Positions 6,962-14,952 of a stretch of DNA of 19,043 nt are shown here, one piece after another. The DNA is from an uncultured Caryophanales bacterium. GTDB taxonomy: Bacteria > Bacillota_I > Bacilli_A > RFN20 > CAG-826. How positions within the stretch are numbered: position 1 is the first letter of the stretch; each line of letters begins with the position of its first letter. The translations under genes and the position numbers were made by a program. The DNA lies in assembly GCA_946403545.1 (NCBI GenBank), contig CAMJAG010000007.1, positions 1 through 19,043 on the forward strand. Reading direction: 5' to 3'. The notes below the pieces were generated by a model. It saw only the letters and a program-made list of their open reading frames with translations, had not been told where the DNA came from and searched no databases.

Positions 6962-7002
6962 ATGTTTTACCACCACTTCCTTTCTTATTTCGCAGTGATA
7001 AG

Positions 7003-7008
7003 ATAATA
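7003..7008 (-). promoter_or_regulatory. candidate extended -10 of the CBS/SDR operon
   Basis: The minus strand reads TGATATTAT, an extended -10 form (TG-N-TATTAT) with no convincing -35. A start near 6996 would leave a leader of about 35 bases before the ATG at 6961. Confidence 0.35.
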
Positions 7009-7043
7009 TCACATTATTAACCTAATTTGTAGTGTTAAAGAAA

Positions 7044-7061
7044 AACGGGGTAAACCCCGTT
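7044..7061 (-). terminator. intrinsic terminator of the EP-linker membrane protein gene
   Basis: AACGGGG, a four-base loop and CCCCGTT form a seven-base stem with a GC-rich core. On the minus strand it is followed by TTTCTTT. It lies about 30 bases after the stop at 7092 and separates that gene from the CBS operon. Confidence 0.85.
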
Positions 7062-7091
7062 CTTCATTAAATATTCTACTATTTAGTGAGA

Positions 7092-8411
7092 TTATTTATT
7101 TTGTTGAGCTTTTAATTCAACTCTGATTTCACGGATCCAGTCAGTATTGCCTGGTTCGCCTTCTTTTTCAACGCCATCTTTAGCCATTGCATCAGCGATG
7201 AGTTGTTTTGCTCTTCTTCTTGATAAGTCTGATTTAACTTTGAATGCTAATGGGATATCAACATATAAGTTCTTATCACCGACATCTTGAACTGGAATTG
7301 GAGAATCTGCATAATCTGTTGGTTCAAGTGCGAAGTATAATTTTAATCCTTTACCTGCAACAACGATCTTCATGTATGTTTTGCGGTGTAATCTGAATGT
7401 GTCACCAGAATTAGAAATTCTAGATTTAACGCCATAAGCTAAGATTTCATTCTTAATTTCGACGTATGCATCTTTCATATCTTTGTCTAAGCCAAGAATT
7501 CTTCTTGCGAATGGAATTCTTTCTGCTCTTTCTTTGCCACCTTCTTCAGCAACTTCTTCTTCGACAGGCTCTTCAACAGGCTCTGGTTCTGGTTCAGGTT
7601 CTGGTTCAGGTTGTGGTTCTGGTTCTGGTGCAGGTTCTGCAGCAGGTTTGCCATTAAAGTATTGAGCGATAACAGGTTGGCCGTTTTCGTCTTTGACGAC
7701 CTTAACTTCTGCTTCGTCTGGATTGTTAATTCCGAAATATTGAGCAACACGTGGTTCTACTGGTGCTTTTTCATCTTCAGCCATGACTTCACGTACTGCT
7801 TGTTTAATTAAAGCCATTAATTCTTCTCTAGTCATAGAATCTAAAACCTCCATTACATCTTCTTCGACTGGTTCTTTTTGCTCTTCTGGAGCTGGATATT
7901 TGCATGCATTTCTTATACATAAGAACAATAAGATGATTGCAAATAATGCAAATAGTGCCGCTAACGCTAATAGTACAATAATTAGGATAAATAGTAATTG
8001 TGCTTCATAAGGCGCTTGTTTATTAAGTACCTTTTGATAGAAATCGAATCCACATCCAGTTAAGATAATTGGAATGATGGAGAGGATAACCGCAATCATA
8101 CCATTAGCAGTGATGAATCTACCTTTTCTGCCACCAATTAATACGGCCAAGATTATTGCAACTGCGATAACCGCAATGTATCCAAGTACTATCCAGGACC
8201 ACATTACACCGCTTGGTAGAGCAAAATCGATAATCAGTGGTAGTCTTCCAAAGTGCTCACGAGCGAACGAGCGCACCCCATTTCCCAAGAACAAATCCCC
8301 TGCTATCTTGCATACACTAGGTAATACAAAGAATAACACTATGTATGCGGCAAAGAGGGCATATGTGATAATGGAAAAAACTATGACTCCCTTTTTCTTA
8401 GGTTTTTGCAT
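7092..8411 (-). CDS. four-helix membrane protein with Glu-Pro linker and C-terminal cytosolic domain
   Basis: A 439-residue protein without a name I can give. It has four hydrophobic segments (about 9-34, 58-92, 100-121, 138-166), a helical acidic region (174-215), two similar short motifs VAQYFG (222-227) and IAQYFN (248-253), a Glu-Pro-rich linker (256-285), and a folded basic domain (about 298-412) with SRISNSGDTFRLHRKTY and LYFALEPTDYADS. That last domain resembles a conserved module seen in many Firmicutes proteins (a pattern like VKSRVS...F..GR...AKL...GK.L.LYLALDP), usually of unknown function. With four helices and a basic N-terminus, both ends should lie in the cytosol. The ATG has AAGGAGA five bases upstream. 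The gene is flanked by terminators on both sides and is monocistronic. Confidence 0.85.
   Translation of the reverse strand: MQKPKKKGVIVFSIITYALFAAYIVLFFVLPSVCKIAGDLFLGNGVRSFAREHFGRLPLIIDFALPSGVMWSWIVLGYIAVIAVAIILAVLIGGRKGRFITANGMIAVILSIIPIILTGCGFDFYQKVLNKQAPYEAQLLFILIIVLLALAALFALFAIILLFLCIRNACKYPAPEEQKEPVEEDVMEVLDSMTREELMALIKQAVREVMAEDEKAPVEPRVAQYFGINNPDEAEVKVVKDENGQPVIAQYFNGKPAAEPAPEPEPQPEPEPEPEPEPVEEPVEEEVAEEGGKERAERIPFARRILGLDKDMKDAYVEIKNEILAYGVKSRISNSGDTFRLHRKTYMKIVVAGKGLKLYFALEPTDYADSPIPVQDVGDKNLYVDIPLAFKVKSDLSRRRAKQLIADAMAKDGVEKEGEPGNTDWIREIRVELKAQQNK
7578..7646 (-). repeat. degenerate hexamer repeat encoding the Glu-Pro linker
   Basis: On the plus strand, units of GGTTCT and GGTTCA alternate, with two interruptions (GGTTGT and GGTGCA). 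Read on the coding strand they give the EPEPEP linker. The repeats are imperfect, so this is a length-variable spacer more than a switch. Confidence 0.7.
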
Positions 8412-8434
8412 AATATTCTCCTTTTTATGATTTT

Positions 8435-8464
8435 ATTTTAAATCCTTTAAAATTAAAAATACAA
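8435..8464 (-). promoter_or_regulatory. weak candidate promoter of the EP-linker membrane protein gene
   Basis: On the minus strand TTGTAT (8464-8459) is separated by 18 bases from TAAAAT (8440-8435), about 24 bases before the ATG. It is a poor match in very AT-rich DNA, offered only because the gene lies between terminators and must have its own promoter. Confidence 0.25.
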
Positions 8465-8520
8465 ATAGAATAATGAAAAAACTTTGCAAAAACCCCATGG
8501 ATTACTTTTTTGCAAGAAAA

Positions 8521-8543
8521 AAGAGGTCTCAAAGAGACCTCTT
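8521..8543 (-). terminator. intrinsic terminator of the phosphatase lipoprotein gene
   Basis: AAGAGGTCTC, loop AAA, GAGACCTCTT form a perfect ten-base stem followed on the minus strand by TTTTTTCTT. It lies 27 bases past the stop at 8571. Confidence 0.92.
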
Positions 8544-8570
8544 ATCTATTTTGAATTTTTAACCTCAAAA

Positions 8571-10250
8571 TTATTGGATATTTGCAGCGACTGACATTCC
8601 AGAGAATGCAAATTGTGTGAATTGTAAGCCTTTTCCACCGAAGTTAGATTTAATTGTTAATTCGAGTGTGTTTTCACCACTTGGAACAGTAATTGAACCG
8701 AGTTTTGCAGGAATCCAAGCTTCTAATGAGCTATCAAAGCCTAATGCACTTGTTGCTAAACTTGTTGCTGGAACTTCGATTTCTTCGTTATTTAATTTAA
8801 CGGAAACGTTATCAGATAATGTACCAGATGTGTAGTTGGACATTAAGTTAGCGTATAAATCACATGTGAATTCTTTATTAGAAGTGAATGTGTATTTGAC
8901 ACCATCACCAACAGATGCCATCTTAACAGCTTCATCAGGTTGTCTTAAGTTTTTCTTTTGAACTCTTGCTGGAGCGCCGACATCTTGCATATCTGCTTCG
9001 TTAGCAACGTAGACTCTAGAAGCATCTAATTTTTCGCCTTCAACTAATGTGCTAATAACTGTATCGAGTTTTTCAGCTTCAACACCTGCTGTTAATAAGA
9101 AGTTGTAGCAGGATTGTTGTAATGTATCACCAGGGAAATCGTTGATTTCATTGATGTAACCAAAGACTGTGTCTTCACCATTACCTTTACAACCAAAGTG
9201 TTTACCAATTTTACCAAAGTTGGACATCAAGTAGTCTTGGTAAAGGAGTTGGACATCAACACCACATAAAGCGTTAACTAATAAAGCGACTAAACCAGTT
9301 CTATCTGTACCGATACGGCAATGGAAGAATACTGGATAGTTGTCAGCGTCGCCTAAGACATCAAATACTTGTCTGACGATTTCAACGTTTCTGAATAATA
9401 AGTTTTTACCACCAGAATATGCCATACCTTTGAATGCGTAGTTGACTGAATCACCTAAAACAGAATTTGTTCTATTTTTTGCTTCGCCTTTATCTAAACC
9501 ATTAGATCCGCCACGAAGTTCAAGTTCTGTTTTCATTTTGAATTCATTTAACATTCTTACTTTACCTGCTTCTGTAATGATTGAACCAGATTGGTTGTCA
9601 TCCATAGCAGCTGTTCTATAAAGTAAGCCTTGTTTCATATAACGACCATCAAGAGTTGGTTTACCACCCATATCTCTACAGTTTGTCATACCTTCAATGT
9701 ATAAGTTTCTAATGCCTGCGACTGTTGTTAACTTGTTTGTAGCACTGACAGCGTAGTCATCTTCGCCATAAATAGCTTTTACTTTGTAATAGTAATCTGT
9801 TCCAGAGTATAAGTTATAAACATCGAATTTGTTTGAGTTTGCATCGATATCCATTGAGATAACATCGTTTTCGAACTTATAATCTCTAGAGATTTCTAAT
9901 GTATATTTTTCTACATCAGCGCTGTCTTGAGAGAATTCGATTTCAACTGGGACAGGTTGAGAAATATCTTCATTATCGCCACCTGACCATTTTGTCATTT
10001 CATCGCCAGTAACATCTTCATATGGTTTTTCATCATATTCTAAGAATGCTTTTTGCTTCTCAGTGTGGAATTCTACTGGAGCGTCGAATGTTGTAACTTC
10101 ACTAAATGCTCTTTCGCCTTCAGTTGGTTTTTCATAGTAATCTGCAGGGTTTTCACTTTTACCACCTTTGCTAGGATTTCCACCACAAGCAACAAGGCAA
10201 CTTGAAAGTAAAGCTAAAGTAGATAAACCTGCCAATAATTTAATTTTCAT
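8571..10250 (-). CDS. surface lipoprotein with tyrosine-phosphatase domain
   Basis: This 559-residue lipoprotein has a signal peptide with lipobox LVAC (Cys22; LSSC at Cys18 is an alternative), so it should be anchored outside the membrane. After a polar linker comes a beta-rich FN3-like segment (about 98-176). Next is a phosphatase domain (about 180-400) opening with NCRDMGGKPTLDGRYMKQGLLYR and carrying the catalytic signature HCRIGTDRTG at 310-319 (Cys311, Arg317). These match the bacterial Y_phosphatase3 family (Listeria LipA, mycobacterial PtpB), whose signature is normally HCxAGKDRTG; here the Lys is Thr but Asp316 is kept. A C-terminal beta domain (about 430-555) resembles a sugar-binding sandwich. 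The substrate is unknown. The start has AAGGAGA four bases upstream. It is monocistronic, with a terminator after it and a promoter motif shared with the GH3 gene. Confidence 0.88.
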   Translation of the reverse strand: MKIKLLAGLSTLALLSSCLVACGGNPSKGGKSENPADYYEKPTEGERAFSEVTTFDAPVEFHTEKQKAFLEYDEKPYEDVTGDEMTKWSGGDNEDISQPVPVEIEFSQDSADVEKYTLEISRDYKFENDVISMDIDANSNKFDVYNLYSGTDYYYKVKAIYGEDDYAVSATNKLTTVAGIRNLYIEGMTNCRDMGGKPTLDGRYMKQGLLYRTAAMDDNQSGSIITEAGKVRMLNEFKMKTELELRGGSNGLDKGEAKNRTNSVLGDSVNYAFKGMAYSGGKNLLFRNVEIVRQVFDVLGDADNYPVFFHCRIGTDRTGLVALLVNALCGVDVQLLYQDYLMSNFGKIGKHFGCKGNGEDTVFGYINEINDFPGDTLQQSCYNFLLTAGVEAEKLDTVISTLVEGEKLDASRVYVANEADMQDVGAPARVQKKNLRQPDEAVKMASVGDGVKYTFTSNKEFTCDLYANLMSNYTSGTLSDNVSVKLNNEEIEVPATSLATSALGFDSSLEAWIPAKLGSITVPSGENTLELTIKSNFGGKGLQFTQFAFSGMSVAANIQ

Positions 10251-10279
10251 ATAGTCTCCTTTTTGGCAAAAAGATTAAC

Positions 10280-10358
10280 TAATACAGTTTAATCTCTCGC
10301 ACATACGTATAAATCTTAATTAAACCAAGATATATTACACTATGACAATTTTACGAAT
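10280..10358 (-). promoter_or_regulatory. promoter/operator region of the phosphatase gene with two motifs shared with the GH3 promoter
   Basis: Motif A, TGACAATTTTACGAAT (10343-10358), matches 15 of 16 bases of a sequence upstream of the GH3 gene. Motif B, TAATACAGTTTAA (10280-10292), matches 12 of 13. On the minus strand motif A contributes TTGTCA, an acceptable -35, followed after 18 bases by TTTAAT (10324-10319) as -10. Motif B would then fall in the leader just past the start point, a typical operator position. In the GH3 region A and B are adjacent; here about 50 bases separate them. Confidence 0.6.
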
Positions 10359-10391
10359 AAATAAAGATATTGATAGGAAAAAGGATAAAGA

Positions 10392-10417
10392 AAAGACGCA
10401 CATAAATGTGCGCCTTT
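10392..10417 (-). terminator. intrinsic terminator of the GH3/membrane protein operon
   Basis: A stem of CGCACAT/ATGTGCG around a two-base loop extends past one mismatch into AAAG/CTTT. On the minus strand a TCTTTTCTTT tail follows. It is placed about 35 bases after the stop at 10451. Confidence 0.85.
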
Positions 10418-10450
10418 AATTACATTAGATTAAGCTAATAAGGTTAATTC

Positions 10451-11824
10451 TTATTCAGCTGCTTCTGCTGGAGCTTGTTCAGCTGGTTTAACATTGATTG
10501 TTCTTGTAGCTTCGAAATCGCCCCATTTAGATTTGATTTCGAATTCGCCATCAGCGACGAATTTGTCGTTCTTATCGAGCATACCGCTTGGCCATGTCCA
10601 TGAAACATCACCAGTCTTTAAGACAGATGTATATTTTTCATTTGCAAGAACACGTTGTGTTGTGTAGTTACCCTTAATGAGAGTATCACCAACTTTGAAG
10701 TCTTCTTCACCATCATATTTGATGAATGTTGTTGCGTTTGGATAGTAGTAGTATCCATATAAGGACATTGAACGTGTGCCCCAGCCCATGTCTAAGTAAG
10801 CATAAGTTGATAAGTTATAGAAGCCTTCAACTTCGTTACATTGCATGTATTCGTATTTAGAAATGTTAGAAACCATTTCAACGATATCTTTAACATCGTT
10901 ACCAGCTTCATCTGTACCAGATGATTTTAAGGAAGAGTTGTACCAGTAACCACGGATATTAGTTTGTCTAATTGTGCCACCGAATAAACCATCATCCCAG
11001 AGGTAGATGTTACCATAAGTTGGAGAATAGTCACCTTGATAACCTTCAGCATATGTACCTTCAAATGCATAGATTAAGTGATGTCCTTCTCTCTTATCTG
11101 TGTAGCCTAATGCTTTGAGTTCAGCATCATTGAAGTCATATTCAGCTTGTTGCTTAATGATAACTTCTTCTGGATTGTAATCGTATTCTGCTAAAGCAGC
11201 AGCGCAAGCTTGTTTGATTTCATCAGTTAAGTATGGATCAACAATAACTTCTTCTTTAGTTTTGCTCTTATTCTTTGCAAGAATGTTTGTAACAACACTA
11301 CCAGCAACGATAGAACCAACGACGAGAACTGCGCAACCAGCAACGATACCAAGTTTAACTGGTTCTTTGACAGAAGATTTCATATCTTCGCCAACTTCAT
11401 CTTCACTCTTATAGAAGCCTAAGAAGCTAGCAGCAATACCTAAGCCAATAAGGACTAAGAAGATAATTGTGAACATTAAGTGATAATTGAAATTACCACC
11501 TTCATATTCGACGTTATTAACTTTACCAGCGATAAGTGGAGCGACCACTAATGCTTCTGTAGCAAAGCCAACGAATAACATGAAGATACTTGCTAAGTGT
11601 ACGAATCTCCATTGAGGAGCGATTAATACAACGATTTCAATAACTGCAGTAATGATTAAGTAGATACCAACTGCTTCAGTAACGAAACCTGCTGCACTGT
11701 TTGGGAATGTACCTTTGCTTGTAGCAAAGAATACGATACCGAATACGAGAGATAATAAAGCAATACCACAAACGAAATAGTAACCTAATGCTTTAGTTTT
11801 TAAGAATTTCATAATCTTTTCCAT
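10451..11824 (-). CDS. five-helix membrane protein with large unrecognised ectodomain, GH3 partner
   Basis: I do not recognise the family of this 457-residue protein. Five hydrophobic segments (about 15-38, 46-70, 74-100, 113-138 and 156-184) are followed by a basic turn and a soluble region of about 270 residues. With the basic N-terminus inside, that region lies outside the cell. It is rich in Tyr, Gly and Trp (for example YGNIYLWDDGLFGG and SLYGYYYYPNATTF), which suggests a beta-fold able to contact carbohydrate. An Ig-like strand pattern follows near 400-445, then an Ala-Pro-Glu tail. The ATG at 11824 has GGAGG nine bases upstream and lies 13 bases after the GH3 stop, so the two are cotranscribed. 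It may anchor, present or assist the GH3 enzyme at the surface; that is inferred from gene order alone. Confidence 0.85.
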   Translation of the reverse strand: MEKIMKFLKTKALGYYFVCGIALLSLVFGIVFFATSKGTFPNSAAGFVTEAVGIYLIITAVIEIVVLIAPQWRFVHLASIFMLFVGFATEALVVAPLIAGKVNNVEYEGGNFNYHLMFTIIFLVLIGLGIAASFLGFYKSEDEVGEDMKSSVKEPVKLGIVAGCAVLVVGSIVAGSVVTNILAKNKSKTKEEVIVDPYLTDEIKQACAAALAEYDYNPEEVIIKQQAEYDFNDAELKALGYTDKREGHHLIYAFEGTYAEGYQGDYSPTYGNIYLWDDGLFGGTIRQTNIRGYWYNSSLKSSGTDEAGNDVKDIVEMVSNISKYEYMQCNEVEGFYNLSTYAYLDMGWGTRSMSLYGYYYYPNATTFIKYDGEEDFKVGDTLIKGNYTTQRVLANEKYTSVLKTGDVSWTWPSGMLDKNDKFVADGEFEIKSKWGDFEATRTINVKPAEQAPAEAAE

Positions 11825-11837
11825 TAGTCATTACCTC

Positions 11838-14837
11838 CTATTCAGCTTGTTCTTCTTTCTTTTTAGAAAGGAATTTAGTTGTAACTTCTGCGAATGCGTA
11901 GACACCTAATAAGCAGATTGTAATAACGCCAAAGCCAATTGTAATACCATTGACAGTTGGTTTTAACCATGTTGTAGCTGCTAAGTTACCTTGGTCAATA
12001 CCACCTAAGAATGATCTGGACATTGCGTACATAATGTACTTATTAGCTCTTTGCATATGAGCAAGAATTGTTCCATCATCGTTTGTCTTAACCCAGTCTT
12101 TTAATTGACCACCACGGTTACCATCAAGACAGAACATATCAGTACCACAAGCGAGCATTGCAGGACCATTGGAGTATTGGTCTGTATTAGAACCTGTTAA
12201 TGCGTCGTCGATGATTAAGCCTTTATAGCCCCATTCACCACGCATGACGTTCTTCATTAATGGTTCGTGACATGCTGCATATCTAGCACCAATTCTGTTA
12301 TAAGAAGTCATAATACCTAAACCATGTCCTCTAGTTAAAGCACCTTCGAATGGTCTTAAGTAGATTTCTCTAATAGCTTGTTCATTACAGTATGTGTGAA
12401 TTCTTTGTCTACCAGTTTCTTGGTTGTTTAAGAAGCAGTGCTTAATGTTCATGACTAAGCCTTTCTTTCTTGCTTCACCAACAACGTTACTTGCTGTGTA
12501 GTAGTTTAAGACACCGTCTTCAGACATATATTCGGAAGCACGGGATCCGTATGGAGTACGGTTAATGTTAGCACCTGGAGCGTTAACACAAGCAACACCA
12601 CAATAGAGAGCTTCTTCACCGAAGAAACCACCATATTTTTGTTGCATTACATGGTCCCATGTACCTGTATAAACAGGGCCTGTTGGGAAACCAGTTGCTG
12701 CTCTGGATTTATCTTTACCATATTTGAATTTAGCGAGTAAGCCTTCAGGACCTTCAGCAACATAGTTACCAGCCTTACCGACTTTACCAACTGCTAAGAT
12801 ACCACGGTTATCAGAAACAGAGATTGCGAGGTCGTCTAAGTTCATTTGTTTGATGAATGCATCCCAAACATCTGCACCTTCCATACCAGCAAATCTACCT
12901 TTTTCAACTGTACCTTCGAGTGGTACGTTGTGCATTTCTGAGAAGGAGATTGTAGATTCATTACCATCTGCATCGATATATGGAACGTTGTATTCAACGC
13001 CATCACCAGCTTTGTAAGATGGAGTATCTGCTGTCTTCTTGTAGTATTGAGACATATTACTATCATTACTCTTTGCAGGGTTGTTAGTAATTTTCTTTGG
13101 CCATGTACCTTGCCAATCAGTTCTTGTTAAGTAAGTGATTGGAGTACCACCATTTCTTCTGACCATTTCATTGTAGTCAGCATCGTCGAATTGGTTTTCA
13201 ACGACTGTGTCATTATAGTGAGATTTCTTGTATGTATCGAAGTCTTCTTCGATAGTAACTTTCTTAACGCCGTTAGCATTTGGTGTGAATGCTTCGCCGT
13301 TGTGGTCGACTAAGTTTTCTTTACCCATTGCGCCTAAAACATTGTTAACTGCTTCGTGAGCACCGTTACCAATAGCGAAATAGTAATCGCCACCTTCTAA
13401 GACATAACTTCTATTAACTTTATAGTCGTATGTACATAAGAAGTATTTTTCGACATTTAATGTTCTTTCAACTGTTTTACCAGCTGGGACATCGACTTTG
13501 TCGTAAGCCATTAAAGCGATAGCTGATTTTTCTAAGCCATTGCTTTGATCGAAATCTGTGAATGGAGCGTTGACATAAACTTGAATTGAAGATTTGCCAT
13601 CGACATTGCCAGTATTCTTAACTTCAACTTTGACATCATATGTGTCTGTGGAAGCGTTGTATTTAACATCCTTAATCTTTTGTTCGAATGTTGTATAGGA
13701 CATACCATAACCAAATGGATATCCCATTTCTTCTGCGTAATCCCAGTTAGCACCACTAGAGATCTTAATACCAGCATTACCGTTTGCGTTACCTTGTTCC
13801 ATAATGGAGTCAAAGTATCTTGTTTCGTAGTATTTGTAACCAACGTAAACGTTTTCACAATAAACTGCGATAGAAGATTGACCGAAGTTAACGTATGCAG
13901 GAGATGAACTTGCACTAGCAGCGAATGTGTCTGGGCAGTGACCTGATGGGTTGACTGGATTTCCATCTGCGTCTTCACCTGTTAAGACGTGGACAGCACC
14001 AGCAGCACCATAGTAACCTGGAGAACCGATAAAGACACAAGCGTCGATACCATATTCTTCGTTATCAACCCAGTCAACAGACATAGGCATTGGTGAGTTG
14101 ATTAAGACGATGATTTTCTTAAAGACGCCAGAATCTTTGACCATCTTTAATAATTGTTTTTCATCATTCTTTAAATCAAGTTGACCATCACTTGGGTCAG
14201 TATTTTCTGTACCGATACGGACGAATGTGATAACTGCAGCGTCATTATGTTCTGCAAATGATGCTTTCATAGTGTCTGTATAGAAACCAGAGAAGCTGTG
14301 TTCTACGTTTGTAGATGGGCTGGTCATTTGAGATTGAGATAATGAAGAGTATTTGTCGAATACTGTTCTGTTAATATCAAATCCAGCTTTTTCGAATGCT
14401 TTGTCTAAAGTAACAACTAAGCCTGTGTTTGGTTCAGCACCACCTGCACCAGAACGCATGAATAAGTTTTTGCTACCTTGACCTAATAAAGAAATGTTTC
14501 TTTCAGTTTTTGCGAGAGGTAAAGTTGGAACACCGTCTTTAACATTGTTTTTGAGTAAGACAGAACCTTGTTCAACTAAACGTTCGCAGAACTTGTAAGA
14601 GTCAGCGATCATTTCTTCGAATCCTTCATCGGTTAATTGACCATTTTTAGCATAGTCTGAACCGGTGACTTCATCGGAGTCAATGGAACTAACTTTGGTT
14701 GTGTTCATATTTAAAGCTTGATAAATTAAGCCTTCATATGAGTTAACTAAGCCTGTAGCGACAAACATAAGGCCAGTTAATGCCACACCAATAGTAGATA
14801 ATCCCAACCAAAATTTTGGTTTTTGTGGTTTTATCAT
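11838..14837 (-). CDS. membrane-anchored GH3 glycoside hydrolase with permuted domain order
   Basis: This is a large family 3 glycosidase (999 residues from the ATG at 14837, seven bases after AAAGGA; an upstream in-frame ATG at 14858 sits inside a palindrome and lacks a site). Domain order is reversed from most GH3 enzymes: an N-terminal helix (about 9-33), the alpha/beta sandwich domain (about 80-385, ending PFGYGMSYTTF), an FN3-like domain (about 390-500), a linker with long loops, then the catalytic barrel (about 650-945), and a C-terminal helix with a KKK tail. Barrel motifs are NINRTPYGSRASEYMSED, KHCFLNNQE and KGLIIDDALTG, the second Asp (about 878) being the expected nucleophile. Similar permuted GH3 enzymes are known in rumen Butyrivibrio and Ruminococcus. 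The helices at both ends should hold the catalytic part outside the cell. The sugar specificity (beta-glucoside or beta-xyloside) is not determined. Confidence 0.9.
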   Translation of the reverse strand: MIKPQKPKFWLGLSTIGVALTGLMFVATGLVNSYEGLIYQALNMNTTKVSSIDSDEVTGSDYAKNGQLTDEGFEEMIADSYKFCERLVEQGSVLLKNNVKDGVPTLPLAKTERNISLLGQGSKNLFMRSGAGGAEPNTGLVVTLDKAFEKAGFDINRTVFDKYSSLSQSQMTSPSTNVEHSFSGFYTDTMKASFAEHNDAAVITFVRIGTENTDPSDGQLDLKNDEKQLLKMVKDSGVFKKIIVLINSPMPMSVDWVDNEEYGIDACVFIGSPGYYGAAGAVHVLTGEDADGNPVNPSGHCPDTFAASASSSPAYVNFGQSSIAVYCENVYVGYKYYETRYFDSIMEQGNANGNAGIKISSGANWDYAEEMGYPFGYGMSYTTFEQKIKDVKYNASTDTYDVKVEVKNTGNVDGKSSIQVYVNAPFTDFDQSNGLEKSAIALMAYDKVDVPAGKTVERTLNVEKYFLCTYDYKVNRSYVLEGGDYYFAIGNGAHEAVNNVLGAMGKENLVDHNGEAFTPNANGVKKVTIEEDFDTYKKSHYNDTVVENQFDDADYNEMVRRNGGTPITYLTRTDWQGTWPKKITNNPAKSNDSNMSQYYKKTADTPSYKAGDGVEYNVPYIDADGNESTISFSEMHNVPLEGTVEKGRFAGMEGADVWDAFIKQMNLDDLAISVSDNRGILAVGKVGKAGNYVAEGPEGLLAKFKYGKDKSRAATGFPTGPVYTGTWDHVMQQKYGGFFGEEALYCGVACVNAPGANINRTPYGSRASEYMSEDGVLNYYTASNVVGEARKKGLVMNIKHCFLNNQETGRQRIHTYCNEQAIREIYLRPFEGALTRGHGLGIMTSYNRIGARYAACHEPLMKNVMRGEWGYKGLIIDDALTGSNTDQYSNGPAMLACGTDMFCLDGNRGGQLKDWVKTNDDGTILAHMQRANKYIMYAMSRSFLGGIDQGNLAATTWLKPTVNGITIGFGVITICLLGVYAFAEVTTKFLSKKKEEQAE

Positions 14838-14852
14838 ATTATTTTCCTTTCC

Positions 14853-14864
14853 GCGCATATGCGC
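14853..14864. repeat. perfect GC-rich palindrome in the GH3 leader
   Basis: GCGCATATGCGC is a perfect 12-bp palindrome just upstream of the GH3 ribosome site, and stands out in AT-rich surroundings. It could be a protein-binding site or, in RNA, a weak pairing element. It also contains the unused upstream ATG. Confidence 0.5.
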
Positions 14865-14873
14865 TATTTAAAT

Positions 14874-14907
14874 GACAGTCAAAAAATGCCTCTTAAGCTA
14901 GACTGTC
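14874..14907. repeat. inverted repeat in the GH3 leader
   Basis: GACAGTC (14874-14880) and GACTGTC (14901-14907) are perfect seven-base arms around a 20-base loop. The hairpin would lie in the GH3 transcript leader if transcription starts near 14920. It has no U-tail on the coding strand, so it is not a terminator. Confidence 0.45.
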
Positions 14908-14952
14908 TTTTAATACACATATATATTCATATATTTTTACTGGTTTGTAAAT

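Noticed and set aside
6962..7012. GTG start at 7012 for the shorter CBS-domain protein
   Set aside because: The extra 17 residues are hydrophilic and do not fit the family's N-terminal membrane domain, and the likely promoter lies within them.
7578..7646. Phase-variable simple sequence repeat
   Set aside because: The units are degenerate hexamers, so length change keeps the frame. It can vary linker length but not switch the gene.
7483..7665. Plus-strand open frame rich in Ser-Gly repeats
   Set aside because: It is the antisense shadow of the Glu-Pro linker of the minus-strand membrane protein and has no ribosome site or independent support.
13532..13978. 148-codon minus-strand frame inside the GH3 gene
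   Set aside because: It is a +1 shadow of the GH3 reading frame, with low-complexity composition and no start signal.
14838..14858. ATG at 14858 as GH3 start
   Set aside because: It lies in a perfect palindrome without a ribosome site. The ATG at 14837 follows AAAGGA at good spacing.
14911..14937. AT dinucleotide tract as a replication or attachment site
   Set aside because: It is only a short ATAT-rich stretch in a promoter region, with no DnaA boxes, direct repeats or integrase nearby.
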